64,000 bases of DNA from Methylobacter tundripaludum SV96 (GTDB taxonomy: Bacteria > Pseudomonadota > Gammaproteobacteria > Methylococcales > Methylomonadaceae): assembly GCF_000190755.2 (NCBI RefSeq), contig NZ_JH109152.1:2799576-2863575 (forward strand), written 5' to 3'. The position numbers and the translations under genes are program-made. Under the pieces are notes generated by a model, which was not told the DNA's origin, searched no databases, and saw only the letters and a program-made list of their open reading frames with translations. Positions 28,246-36,240 of the stretch are shown one piece after another; position 1 is the first letter of the stretch; the number at the start of each line of letters is the position of its first letter.

Positions 28246-28270
28246 GTAGGGTACGCACAGCGTACCCTAC
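28246..28270. repeat. Perfect 11-bp palindrome overlapping the purD stop
   Basis: Arms GTAGGGTACGC (28246-28256) and GCGTACCCTAC (28260-28270) with loop ACA. The purD stop TAG (minus strand, 28267-28269) is part of the right arm. A decayed copy sits at 36145-36169 inside a larger element. It could serve as the purD terminator. Confidence 0.8.
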
Positions 28271-29547
28271 GAGGATTTTATAGCCTTAAAACCAATATCA
28301 GTCCGGTAATAAACATTATCCCAGTGGATGCCGTTAGCTAACTTATAGGCTTTGCTTTGAGCTTCCTTAATATCATGACCCAAGGCGCAAGCGCATAATA
28401 CCCGTCCGCCTGTTGTAACCAGATCGTTGCCGACTTGTTTGGTGGCCGCATGAAACACTTTGCTGTCTTCGTGTTCCTCGGCAGGCAAGCCGGAAATGAC
28501 CGCGCCGCTTTGATAGGCGTCAGGATAACCGCCCGCGGCCAGAACCACGCCTAATGCGGCGCGTTCGTCCCAGTCGCTAGTGGTATTATCGAGATTTCCA
28601 GCCAGCGCGGCTTCGCAAAGTTCTACCAGATCGCTTTTCAAGCGCATCATGATCGGCTGCGTTTCAGGGTCGCCGAAGCGGCAGTTGTATTCCAGCACTT
28701 TAACGGAACCGTCGGCACTAATCATCAAACCGGCGTACAGAAAACCGGTATACGGCAAACCGTCTTCCGCCATGCCTTTTAAGGTCGGTTCGATCACATC
28801 GCGCATGACCTTGTCGTGTATTTCCGGGGTGACGACGGGAGCAGGGGAGTAAGCGCCCATGCCGCCGGTATTGGGGCCTTGATCGCCATTGTCGCGGGCT
28901 TTATGATCCTGCGAGGTCGCCATTGGCAAGGCGTGTTTGCCGTCGGCTATGACGATAAAGCTGGCTTCCTCGCCGGTCAGGAATTCTTCGACGACGACCC
29001 GGTTGCCCGCTTCGCCGAACACATTGCCGGATAACATGTCCTCAACAGCTGCTATCGCTTCCTGTTCGGTCTGGGCGACGATCACGCCTTTGCCTGCTGC
29101 CAAACCGTCGGCCTTGACCACGATCGGCGCGCCTTGCTGCTTTATGTAATCGATGGCTTGCTGCTTGTCGGTGAAGGACTGGTATTTCGCCGTCGGGATG
29201 TTGTGGCGGATCATGAAGTCTTTGCAAAAAGTTTTCGAGCCTTCCAGTTGCGCGGCTTTTGCGGTAGGACCGAAGCATTTGAGACCCGCTTCCTGGAAAC
29301 GATCAACGATGCCCAGAACCAAAGGCACTTCGGGGCCGATGATAGTCAGGTCGATCGCTTGTTGTTGGGCGAATGCCAACAGCGCGGCAATATCGTCGAC
29401 GGCAATGGCGATGTTTTCAACCGACGGTTCCAACGCAGTACCGGCATTGCCGGGCGCGACAAACACTTTTTCGACTTTGGCTGATTGCTTGGCTTTCCAG
29501 GCGAGGGCGTGTTCACGGCCGCCGCTGCCGACGATGAGGATTTTCAT
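28267..29547 (-). CDS. purD: Phosphoribosylamine--glycine ligase
   Basis: Second step of purine synthesis, joining glycine to phosphoribosylamine with ATP. The 426-aa protein from ATG 29547 starts MKILIVGSGGREHALAWK. A 16-residue upstream extension from 29595 is not family-like. ATP-grasp features include KADGLAAGKGV, VVEEFLTGEEASF and GGMGAYSPAPV. It follows purH with a gap of 191 nt that holds a CACGAAG element. The stop codon lies in a palindromic repeat. Confidence 0.97.
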   Translation of the reverse strand: MKILIVGSGGREHALAWKAKQSAKVEKVFVAPGNAGTALEPSVENIAIAVDDIAALLAFAQQQAIDLTIIGPEVPLVLGIVDRFQEAGLKCFGPTAKAAQLEGSKTFCKDFMIRHNIPTAKYQSFTDKQQAIDYIKQQGAPIVVKADGLAAGKGVIVAQTEQEAIAAVEDMLSGNVFGEAGNRVVVEEFLTGEEASFIVIADGKHALPMATSQDHKARDNGDQGPNTGGMGAYSPAPVVTPEIHDKVMRDVIEPTLKGMAEDGLPYTGFLYAGLMISADGSVKVLEYNCRFGDPETQPIMMRLKSDLVELCEAALAGNLDNTTSDWDERAALGVVLAAGGYPDAYQSGAVISGLPAEEHEDSKVFHAATKQVGNDLVTTGGRVLCACALGHDIKEAQSKAYKLANGIHWDNVYYRTDIGFKAIKSS

Positions 29548-29655
29548 AATGATACTCGTTAGTTGCAAGAACGACCGGGCGGTCACCCATAACAATTGAT
29601 TGAAACAGAAAGTTCGTATATTTAATCAATAAAGCGTAAGTAGATTGATTAATTC

Positions 29656-29722
29656 ACCACGAAGACACGAAGGACACGAAGAAAAAAAGGGTAAAACTTC
29701 GTGCTCTTCGTGTCTTCGTGGT
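29656..29722. repeat. CACGAAG-family inverted repeat between purH and purD
   Basis: Perfect 17-nt arms: ACCACGAAGACACGAAG (29656-29672) and CTTCGTGTCTTCGTGGT (29706-29722). Each arm extends with further GACACGAAG/CTTCGTGCT units. At RNA level this is a long hairpin inside the purHD operon. Confidence 0.85.
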
Positions 29723-29738
29723 TAATGCTTTTAAAATA

Positions 29739-31346
29739 TTAGTGTCTGAAATGACGCATGCCGGTAAAGACCATGGCGATATTATGCTCATCGGCTGCGG
29801 CAATGACTTCATTATCGCGCATCGAGCCGCCGGGCTGGATGACGGCGGTGATGCCCGCTTCGGCGGCGGAATCGATGCCGTCCCGGAACGGGAAAAAGGC
29901 GTCGGAAGCCATCGCGGAACCCGGAACATCCAAGCCCGCATCGGAGGCTTTGATACCGGCGATTCTGGCTGAATAAACCCGGCTCATTTGTCCCGCGCCT
30001 ACGCCGATAGTCTGGCCATTTTTGCAGTACACAATCGCATTGGATTTGACGAATTTGGCGACTTTCCAGGCAAATAGCAAATCGGCCAGTTCCTGTTCGG
30101 TCGGGGCGCGTTTGCTGACTATTTTGAGGTCGGATGCACTGATTTCACCAAGATCCTTGTCTTGAACCAACAAGCCGCCTGCAACGCGCTTGAAATCAAG
30201 TGACGCTTGGTTATCGCTGTTCCAGGTGCCGCATTCCAGCACGCGCACATTTTGTTTTGCCGCCAAAACGGTTTGCGCGGCTGCGCTGATGGACGGCGCA
30301 ATAATGACTTCGACAAATTGACGCTTGGCGATTTCAGCGGCGGTTTGTTCGTCCAGTTCGCGGTTAAACGCGATAATGCCGCCGAATGCCGAGGTCGGGT
30401 CGGTGGCATAAGCTTTGTCGTAAGCGTCAAGCAGGCTGTCTGCCTGGGCTACGCCGCAGGGGTTGGCATGTTTGACGATAACGCAGGTGGGCTGGTCGCC
30501 GAATGATTTAACGCATTCCAGCGCGGCATCGGCATCGGCAATATTGTTGTAGGAGAGTTCCTTGCCTTGCAATTGCTTGGCGGCGGCAATCGTGCCGGCG
30601 GCCGGTGTTTTTTCCCGGTAAAACGCCGCGTTTTGATGCGGGTTTTCGCCGTAACGCATGGTCTGGTTATGGTAAAACTGCAAATTCAGCGTGTCGGGAA
30701 ACTGGACTCCGTTATCGCCAGGGATGGTGTGTATGCCGCTAGCCTGTCGGGAACAGGCGCGGTGAATGTTGCCCAGGTAGGCCGAAATCGCAGTGTCATA
30801 ACGGGCCGTGTGTTCGAAGCTTTTCAGCGCCAGATTGAAGCGAGTTTGCTGCGAAAGGCTGCTGTTGTTTTTCAGCTCGGCAATAACCGATGCGTAATCG
30901 GCCGGATCGACGATGACGGCGACATCGGCATGATTCTTGGCGGCGGCGCGGATCATGGTCGGGCCGCCGATGTCGATGTTTTCAATGGCCGTGTCCAAGT
31001 CGCAGTCCGGATTGGCGATAGTCTGTTCGAAGGGGTACAGGTTGACCACTACCATATCGATCGGCTTAATGCCGTTTGCGGCCATCACCGCGTCATCGAT
31101 GCCTCGACGCGCCAAAATGCCGCCGTGGACTTTGGGGTGCAAGGTTTTAACCCGGCCGTCCATCATTTCCGGGAAACCGGTGTAATCGGAAACTTCAGTT
31201 GCCGGAATGTTATGCTCAGCCAATGTCTTGGCGGTGCCGCCGGTGGACAGGATTTCGATGCCTAATTGATTGAGTTCCCGACAAAAATCCACGATACCGG
31301 ATTTGTCGGATACGCTGACCAACGCGCGAGTTACTTTTTTGTTCAT
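29739..31346 (-). CDS. purH: Bifunctional AICAR formyltransferase/IMP cyclohydrolase
   Basis: Last two steps of IMP synthesis. The 535-aa protein has the N-terminal IMPCH domain ([15 protein letters not shown], then [15 protein letters not shown] and [15 protein letters not shown]). The C-terminal AICARFT domain contains the catalytic KHANPCGVA and [11 protein letters not shown] segments. ATG 31346 lies 47 nt after the fis stop. It is part of dusB-fis-purH-purD, an order known from pseudomonads. Confidence 0.98.
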   Translation of the reverse strand: MNKKVTRALVSVSDKSGIVDFCRELNQLGIEILSTGGTAKTLAEHNIPATEVSDYTGFPEMMDGRVKTLHPKVHGGILARRGIDDAVMAANGIKPIDMVVVNLYPFEQTIANPDCDLDTAIENIDIGGPTMIRAAAKNHADVAVIVDPADYASVIAELKNNSSLSQQTRFNLALKSFEHTARYDTAISAYLGNIHRACSRQASGIHTIPGDNGVQFPDTLNLQFYHNQTMRYGENPHQNAAFYREKTPAAGTIAAAKQLQGKELSYNNIADADAALECVKSFGDQPTCVIVKHANPCGVAQADSLLDAYDKAYATDPTSAFGGIIAFNRELDEQTAAEIAKRQFVEVIIAPSISAAAQTVLAAKQNVRVLECGTWNSDNQASLDFKRVAGGLLVQDKDLGEISASDLKIVSKRAPTEQELADLLFAWKVAKFVKSNAIVYCKNGQTIGVGAGQMSRVYSARIAGIKASDAGLDVPGSAMASDAFFPFRDGIDSAAEAGITAVIQPGGSMRDNEVIAAADEHNIAMVFTGMRHFRH

Positions 31347-31393
31347 GTAGATCTCAGAATGAAAGAGGGGGTAAAACCAGCCTTGTTTGGGTA

Positions 31394-31678
31394 TTAGGAC
31401 AGGCCGTAGAATTCCAGTTTTTTGCGCAAGGTGCTGCGACTCAAGCCCAATGCTTTGGCCGCTTTGGTTTGGTTGTAGCCTGAATGTTCCAGCGTTGCCT
31501 GCAATAAAGGCTTTTCAACTTCGCCGATGACCATCGCATGTAAACCCACCGCATCATGACCGTTCAGATGCAGGAAATATTGCTCCACGGTCTGTTTAAC
31601 ATGTGCGGATAAGGGAATGGTTGCGATTTTTTTGCTGTCTATGTTGATGATTTCGGCACTTTTTTGGGATGCGTTCAT
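31394..31678 (-). CDS. fis: Nucleoid protein Fis
   Basis: DNA-bending nucleoid protein and growth-rate-linked regulator. The 94-aa product from ATG 31678 has an N-terminal dimer part and a C-terminal helix-turn-helix ([20 protein letters not shown]). ATG 31678 lies 1 nt after the dusB stop, so translation is coupled as in the classical dusB-fis operon. A GTG at 31690 inside dusB is a less likely start. Confidence 0.95.
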   Translation of the reverse strand: MNASQKSAEIINIDSKKIATIPLSAHVKQTVEQYFLHLNGHDAVGLHAMVIGEVEKPLLQATLEHSGYNQTKAAKALGLSRSTLRKKLEFYGLS

Positions 31679-31679
31679 A

Positions 31680-32663
31680 TTATGCAGCACTGTCGGAGGT
31701 TAAAAGATTAAATGCCGAATTAATCAGCGCTATTTGTTGGGATGGACATTGCGCCCGGTTGATGTTGCTTTGGGCATCCTGGGCTACGGACTCAAGATGC
31801 TTAAAATACCAGGCTATATGTTTGCGCGCTATTCTAACACCGCTCGCATTGCCGTAGAAGCTATATAGTTTGTCCAAATGGCTTGATATTGTGTTGTGTA
31901 TGTCCGTAACTGTTGGTTTTTCAAGGTGTTTGCCATGGTTGATAAAGTGACTTATTTGACTAAATAACCATGGATTTCCTTGAGCGGCCCGACCGATCAT
32001 AATGGCATCCGCACCGGTTGACTCAAGCACAAATCGGGCCTGTTCGGGAGAATCAATATCGCCATTGGCGATAACCGGAATACTGATAGCTCGTTTCACT
32101 TTTTTAAGGGTTTCATGTTCGGCTCGGCCTTCAAATTTGCAGGCACGGGTTCGCCCGTGAATCGTCAACGCGGCAATGCCCGCATTTTCGGCTATGCGGG
32201 CTATTTCAACGGCATTGCGGCTGTGTAAATCCCAGCCGGTACGGATTTTTAACGTGACCGGAATATCGACGGCATTGACGACCGCATCGAGTATTCGTTT
32301 TACCAGCGCTTCATCTCGTAATAGCGCGGAGCCTGCGGCAACCGAACACACCTTTTTTGCCGGACAGCCCATGTTAATGTCGATAATCTGGGCGCCTCGT
32401 TGGGCATTAAGTTTTGCCGCGTCAGCCATAAGTTGCGGGTTGGTGCCCAGAATCTGTACGGAACGTATGCCGGTTTCACCGTCATGATCGGCTTTTAACA
32501 GCGTTCTTTTATGCTGACGTAACGCCGGATTGGATGCCACCATTTCGGACACGGCCAAGCCTGCGCCGAATTGCTTGCACAATTCCCTGAACGGACGGTC
32601 GCTGATACCGGCCATAGGCGCAAGAATCAGGTTGTTTTTAAGTTGGTAAGGGCCGATGTGCAT
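31680..32663 (-). CDS. dusB: tRNA-dihydrouridine synthase B
   Basis: FMN enzyme that reduces uridine in the tRNA D-loop. The 327-aa protein from ATG 32663 starts MHIGPYQLKNNLILAPMAGI. An upstream open frame to 32939 lies over another gene and is not used. It has the catalytic Cys in NMGCPAKKVC and the FMN-binding IPVIANGDI and GADAIMIGRAAQGNPW. It heads dusB-fis. Upstream lies a large hairpin and the 175-aa orphan gene on the same strand. Confidence 0.97.
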   Translation of the reverse strand: MHIGPYQLKNNLILAPMAGISDRPFRELCKQFGAGLAVSEMVASNPALRQHKRTLLKADHDGETGIRSVQILGTNPQLMADAAKLNAQRGAQIIDINMGCPAKKVCSVAAGSALLRDEALVKRILDAVVNAVDIPVTLKIRTGWDLHSRNAVEIARIAENAGIAALTIHGRTRACKFEGRAEHETLKKVKRAISIPVIANGDIDSPEQARFVLESTGADAIMIGRAAQGNPWLFSQISHFINHGKHLEKPTVTDIHNTISSHLDKLYSFYGNASGVRIARKHIAWYFKHLESVAQDAQSNINRAQCPSQQIALINSAFNLLTSDSAA

Positions 32664-32678
32664 GGGGAAGGCTAAGGG

Positions 32679-32733
32679 CGAAGGGCTAAAGGCACAAGGG
32701 AGGTTTTTTTCGCCTTTCGCCTTTAGCCCTTCG
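32679..32733. terminator. Long inverted repeat before dusB
   Basis: Perfect 15-bp arms, CGAAGGGCTAAAGGC (32679-32693) and GCCTTTAGCCCTTCG (32719-32733), with a 25-nt loop. It starts 6 nt after the stop of the 175-aa gene (minus strand) and so may terminate that transcript ahead of dusB. The AAGGCACAAG motif in the loop recurs in the terminator at 42303. Confidence 0.6.
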
Positions 32734-32739
32734 TCTAAC

Positions 32740-33267
32740 TCACTTATCTCCGTCCTCGTTCCAAATCGGATTGTCGCGGTCTTCCGGTTCCAGTTTAGCA
32801 GCGTCTTCCGCATAGATATGCCAGAAAGACTTATCGATTTTGGCGTTGTTATAGCCTTCTTTTTTATCATGGGCGAACGGGCACCACCAGTTCTCAACAA
32901 TCTTGACCATATAGGCATGCCATTCGAACAGGGCGACACTGCACGGGCAGTACCAGGTGCAGTTCAGTATCCAGAACAGTTTTGACTGGGAGGTGCTGGC
33001 CTTGAATGAGGCGTCCATGGTAATTTGGTTTTTTAAGGTATAACGATGGCTGGCCCGGTCAGGCAGGAAATCCGAGTAGGTCTTGAGGTTTTTGGCGCCC
33101 ATCATCAGCAAGTGCCAGTAAGTCATATAGGCGCTGGCAAACACAAAGGGAAGGGTAAAGATGGGCATGTAGACCAGGACCATGCCAATGGCTCTTTGCA
33201 ATACCGGGATTTTCTGATGGTTTTTGCCGATTTCAACGCGACCGGAACAGGACTCACAAGCTTTCAT
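32740..33267 (-). CDS. Unknown Cys/Trp-rich membrane-associated protein (175 aa)
   Basis: The product opens with a CESC pair (MKACESCSGR). One clear hydrophobic segment follows at about residues 26-55 (VLVYMPIFTLPFVFASAYM). A second aromatic, Cys-containing stretch (FWILNCTWYCPCSVALF, about 98-114) precedes WWCPF, and the tail is strongly acidic. The clustered Cys, Trp and His suggest metal or heme handling, but I know no family with this pattern. It forms a pair with the 62-aa CCAGC protein just upstream (13 nt) and interrupts the otherwise conserved prmA-DUF3426-dusB-fis order. Confidence 0.75.
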   Translation of the reverse strand: MKACESCSGRVEIGKNHQKIPVLQRAIGMVLVYMPIFTLPFVFASAYMTYWHLLMMGAKNLKTYSDFLPDRASHRYTLKNQITMDASFKASTSQSKLFWILNCTWYCPCSVALFEWHAYMVKIVENWWCPFAHDKKEGYNNAKIDKSFWHIYAEDAAKLEPEDRDNPIWNEDGDK

Positions 33268-33280
33268 TATTTTTATATCC

Positions 33281-33469
33281 TCATTTTTTTGTTGTTAGTA
33301 GGGGGGTTATAGTCGGTTTGGTATTATCCTCATTAAGTAACTGATAAATGCTCAGACACCCGGCACAGCAAAACTTTTGCAGGCCGTCACTGGTGGTCAG
33401 GGAAAATCCGGTGATTTCTACCGGTTGACCGCAGAGTACGCAGGGTTCCTTATCTTTTGCATTGACCAT
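33281..33469 (-). CDS. Small metal-binding-like protein (62 aa) with CVLC and CCAGC
   Basis: The protein contains a CxxC pair (PCVLCGQPV) and a second cluster FCCAGCLSIYQLL about 20 residues later. This arrangement resembles the zinc/copper-binding front domain found before CcoI-type P-type ATPases (YCCxGC) and TRASH-like modules, but the ATPase itself is absent. It is probably a stand-alone metal-binding chaperone or sensor, though that is inference. It starts 16 nt after rlmI and ends 13 nt before the 175-aa gene, so the three are likely cotranscribed. Confidence 0.75.
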   Translation of the reverse strand: MVNAKDKEPCVLCGQPVEITGFSLTTSDGLQKFCCAGCLSIYQLLNEDNTKPTITPLLTTKK

Positions 33470-33485
33470 AAATTGCCCTTACATT

Positions 33486-34682
33486 TTACAAGCTTGAAGA
33501 GACAGAACAAAAAAAAGTTTTCAAATATTCGGTCTCGGGCGCTGCCGGGTCGATGGGGTGATCGGGTCCCTGTCCGCCTCCGGCAAAAAACACCAGATGA
33601 CGATCTATGTGTCGTCCTGACGAGCGTAAAATCTCATGCAGGTTTTCACGGCTCAGGTGGTGAGAGCAGGATGCCGAGACCAGTATGCCGTTTTTGGACA
33701 GCACTTGCAGGGCCAGGTGATTCAGGCGTCGATAAGCTTCGTAGCCTTGTTTGAAATCTTTTTTGCGTTTAATTAAAGCGGGCGGATCCAGTACGATAAT
33801 GTCATAGAGCTGGTTTTCCAAACGAGCCTGCTTCAGGAACTCAAATACATCGCTACGCACAAAGTGCATTTTATCCTGAACCCCGTTTAGCGCGGCATTA
33901 TCCGCTGCCAATGCCAGCGCGCTTTCCGAGGCATCTACGCAGGTGACCTCCAAGGCTCCGGCCAACGCGGCAGGAATGCCCCAGGCTCCGGTATAGGAAA
34001 ACAAATCGAGCACCCGCTGGTTTTTGGCAATGCCCGCCAATTGCGCGCGGCTGCTGCGGTGATCGTAAAACCAGCCGGTTTTTTGTCCGCCCAGAATGTC
34101 GATTTTAAATTGCGCGCCATTTTCTTCAATGATCAGCGGCTCGGGGAGCTTGCCGTAAGCCAGCTCGGATTCCAGGCTTAAACCTTCCTGTTGCCGCTGG
34201 CTGTTATCGTTTTTCAGGATAATGGCTTCGGGACTCAGCAATTCAATCAGCGCGGCAAATAGCGATTCCTTGCGCTGTTCTATCCCGGCGGTGGTTATTT
34301 GCACCGACAACACCGGGCCGAAACGGTCGACGACCAGTCCGGGCAAGCCGTCGCTTTCACCGAAAACCAGGCGGTAGAAAGGTTTGTCGAACAGTTTTTC
34401 GCGCAAAGCCAGTGCGGTAGTCAATCGTTCTTTGAAGAAGTTGGCACCGCATTTCAAGTTGGGTTTTCTGGACAGAAGTCTCGCGCAGATCAGGGCTTGA
34501 GGATTGATGTAGGCGGTGCCCAGCACCTTGCCGTCGTCGCTTTTTACCTGAACCAGGTCGCCGGCGCTGAACTGCTCAAGCGGCGAGCGCTTGGTGTCGA
34601 CCTCGTTGCTGAAAACCCAGAGATGGCCTTTGCGCAGACGTTTGTCTTCGTTCTTTTTTAAATAAATTTCCGGATGAGCCAT
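33486..34682 (-). CDS. rlmI: 23S rRNA m5C methyltransferase RlmI-like
   Basis: SAM-dependent methyltransferase related to RlmI, which makes m5C1962 in 23S rRNA. The 398-aa protein from ATG 34682 has an N-terminal PUA domain (KNEDKRLRKGHLWVFSNEV). An EEHD-like middle region follows, then a Rossmann MTase with VLDLFSYTGAWGIPAAL, the DPPALIKRKKDF catalytic segment and SASCSHHLS, which carries the conserved Cys. The gap to the DUF3426 stop is 1 nt. It is an addition to the conserved pseudomonad-like order. Confidence 0.9.
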   Translation of the reverse strand: MAHPEIYLKKNEDKRLRKGHLWVFSNEVDTKRSPLEQFSAGDLVQVKSDDGKVLGTAYINPQALICARLLSRKPNLKCGANFFKERLTTALALREKLFDKPFYRLVFGESDGLPGLVVDRFGPVLSVQITTAGIEQRKESLFAALIELLSPEAIILKNDNSQRQQEGLSLESELAYGKLPEPLIIEENGAQFKIDILGGQKTGWFYDHRSSRAQLAGIAKNQRVLDLFSYTGAWGIPAALAGALEVTCVDASESALALAADNAALNGVQDKMHFVRSDVFEFLKQARLENQLYDIIVLDPPALIKRKKDFKQGYEAYRRLNHLALQVLSKNGILVSASCSHHLSRENLHEILRSSGRHIDRHLVFFAGGGQGPDHPIDPAAPETEYLKTFFCSVSSSL

Positions 34683-34683
34683 A

Positions 34684-35202
34684 TTAATCAATGAGTTTAA
34701 AAGTATAACCGCCGACATTGGTTTTTGGTGCGGCGATGTTCAGGCTGATTGCGGCAGTCGCATCAGGGGACATGACTGACGTTGCAGCCTGGGTTTTGAG
34801 CAAATAGTCTTGCGCTCGAAAAACGCGTCGGGCGAACGGATTTTCAGCGTAGTCGAGCAAGGCCAGATCCAGGTTCGGGTAAGGCTGCGCAAAAGCGGCC
34901 CGGTTGCGGATCACCGCTCTGAATAACCGGCTATGATCCGGTAAAGCGGACCATGAGCCCTGCAATACTGCGAACTCGCCCGGATTTTTATAGGCGGGCA
35001 GTTGGCAATTCAGTTGTCGACATATTTTTTCCAGTCCGGGCCGAAAGGTCGGGTTCCGGCTGAGCGCCGTGCCTTCAAAATACACTATTTGCCCGGCCAG
35101 CAGCAGTACAGCGCTAATCAGTCCTGCGCCCCAATAAGTACTACCGGGTACGATTTCTCGGTCCCAGGGTAAGCGGGGCTGATTAGCGCTTGATGCCGTC
35201 AA
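34684..35202 (-). CDS. DUF3426 family membrane protein
   Basis: The 172-aa product has one N-terminal membrane helix (about residues 24-45) and a periplasmic domain ending in PKTNVGGYTFKLID, resembling the DUF3426 domain. Relatives downstream of prmA commonly carry an N-terminal zinc ribbon. None is seen here, so this copy is shortened. The start appears to be TTG 35202, inside the last codons of prmA (20-nt overlap). Function is unknown. Confidence 0.75.
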   Translation of the reverse strand: MTASSANQPRLPWDREIVPGSTYWGAGLISAVLLLAGQIVYFEGTALSRNPTFRPGLEKICRQLNCQLPAYKNPGEFAVLQGSWSALPDHSRLFRAVIRNRAAFAQPYPNLDLALLDYAENPFARRVFRAQDYLLKTQAATSVMSPDATAAISLNIAAPKTNVGGYTFKLID

Positions 35203-36061
35203 GCCTGATCCAGTCTTCCTGTTGCACCGGCGCGTTGAACGCTATGTATTGCTGATAAGCGTTCATCACCGACTCGGCCTGTTCATGCAAAATGCCGGAC
35301 AAAACCAGTTGGCCGCCGGGGGCGACCAGATTGCAAATCTGTTCCGCCATGTCGATTAAGGGCTTTGCCAGTATGTTGGCCAGCACGATGTCCGCCTGAA
35401 ACGGCGTAAATTGCTCGGGCAGATAGCAAGCTATTTTATCTTGCACCTGGTTTTTTAGCGCATTGCTTTGCGTTGCGGTGATTGCTTGCGGATCAATATC
35501 CACCGCGTGAGCTTCCTTGGCATCTAGCAATATCGCCGCAACAGCCAGTATTCCGGAACCGCAGCCGTAATCGATGACGGTTTTGCCGGTTAAGTCATGG
35601 CTCGCCAGCCATTCCAGGCATAAAGCGGTGGTCGGATGCGTGCCGGTGCCGAAAGCAAGACCCGGATCGAGGGTCAGGCAAACCGTGCCTGCCTCATACT
35701 GTTCCTGATCGGTCGGGCAAACCCAGAGCTTCTCGGCAAACTTCATCGGCTTATAATATTCCATCCAGGCGCGTTCCCATTCCTGGTCGGCAACTTCTTC
35801 ATATTTCCAGTTGCGCAATTGCTCTGCTTTAAACTGGGCGTAAACCAGCGTCTTGATCAGTTCGGGTTCGGCATCCAGTTCATAAAGCGCAATGACTTCG
35901 GTGTTGCTCCATATTTTGGTTTCGCCGATAGCCGGTTCGTAAACCGGTTCGTCCTCAGCGTCCATATAAGTAACGGACACAGCGCCGAGATTGTCGAAAA
36001 AGTCGGCAAGCCGGGGCGCGATGTCTTCATTGGTGATAACGGTAATTTGGTGCCAGGCCAT
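35183..36061 (-). CDS. prmA: Ribosomal protein L11 methyltransferase
   Basis: Trimethylates lysines and the N-terminus of ribosomal protein L11. The 292-aa protein has an N-terminal substrate-recognition domain and a C-terminal Rossmann domain. Motifs are GTGTHPTTALCLEWL, VIDYGCGSGILAVAA and the NILAKPLI catalytic segment. ATG 36061 begins MAWHQITV. It is separated from accC by a 179-nt repeat-filled gap. Confidence 0.97.
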   Translation of the reverse strand: MAWHQITVITNEDIAPRLADFFDNLGAVSVTYMDAEDEPVYEPAIGETKIWSNTEVIALYELDAEPELIKTLVYAQFKAEQLRNWKYEEVADQEWERAWMEYYKPMKFAEKLWVCPTDQEQYEAGTVCLTLDPGLAFGTGTHPTTALCLEWLASHDLTGKTVIDYGCGSGILAVAAILLDAKEAHAVDIDPQAITATQSNALKNQVQDKIACYLPEQFTPFQADIVLANILAKPLIDMAEQICNLVAPGGQLVLSGILHEQAESVMNAYQQYIAFNAPVQQEDWIRLDGIKR

Positions 36062-36103
36062 GATTTGGAAATGTATGTGTAGGGGCGGATAGTGGGTTAG
36101 TTA

Positions 36104-36237
36104 TTCACCACGAAGGCACGAAGGACGCGAAGTTTTAGAATTGCGTAGGGTACGCACAGCGTGCTTTACGCGACTGCATGGAGCAATTACCGATAGCTCA
36201 ACCTATAAACTTAAAATCTTCGTGCCTTCGTGGTGAA
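36104..36237. mobile_element. MITE-like composite element with perfect 20-bp inverted ends
   Basis: Ends TTCACCACGAAGGCACGAAG (36104-36123) and CTTCGTGCCTTCGTGGTGAA (36218-36237) are perfectly complementary. Inside are a decayed copy of the 28246 palindrome (36145-36169, GTAGGGTACGC...GCGTGCTTTAC) and a copy of the TGCATGGAGCAATT unit (36172-36193). Thus three repeat families are stacked in 134 bp. No coding capacity is present. Flanking TTA/TTTTTA bases do not give a clear target duplication. Confidence 0.7.
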
Positions 36238-36240
36238 TTT

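Noticed and set aside
29654-29941. Minus-strand frame running through the CACGAAG repeat into the end of purH, ending in residues like LTTKTRRARSFTLF
   Set aside because: It is a translation of the repeat and of an alternative frame of purH. The LTTKTRRAR-type peptide appears wherever this repeat is read and has no independent support.
32664-32939. N-terminal extension of dusB through the hairpin and into the 175-aa gene
   Set aside because: The extension would cross a 15-bp inverted repeat and the tail of another gene. ATG 32663 gives the canonical DusB start.
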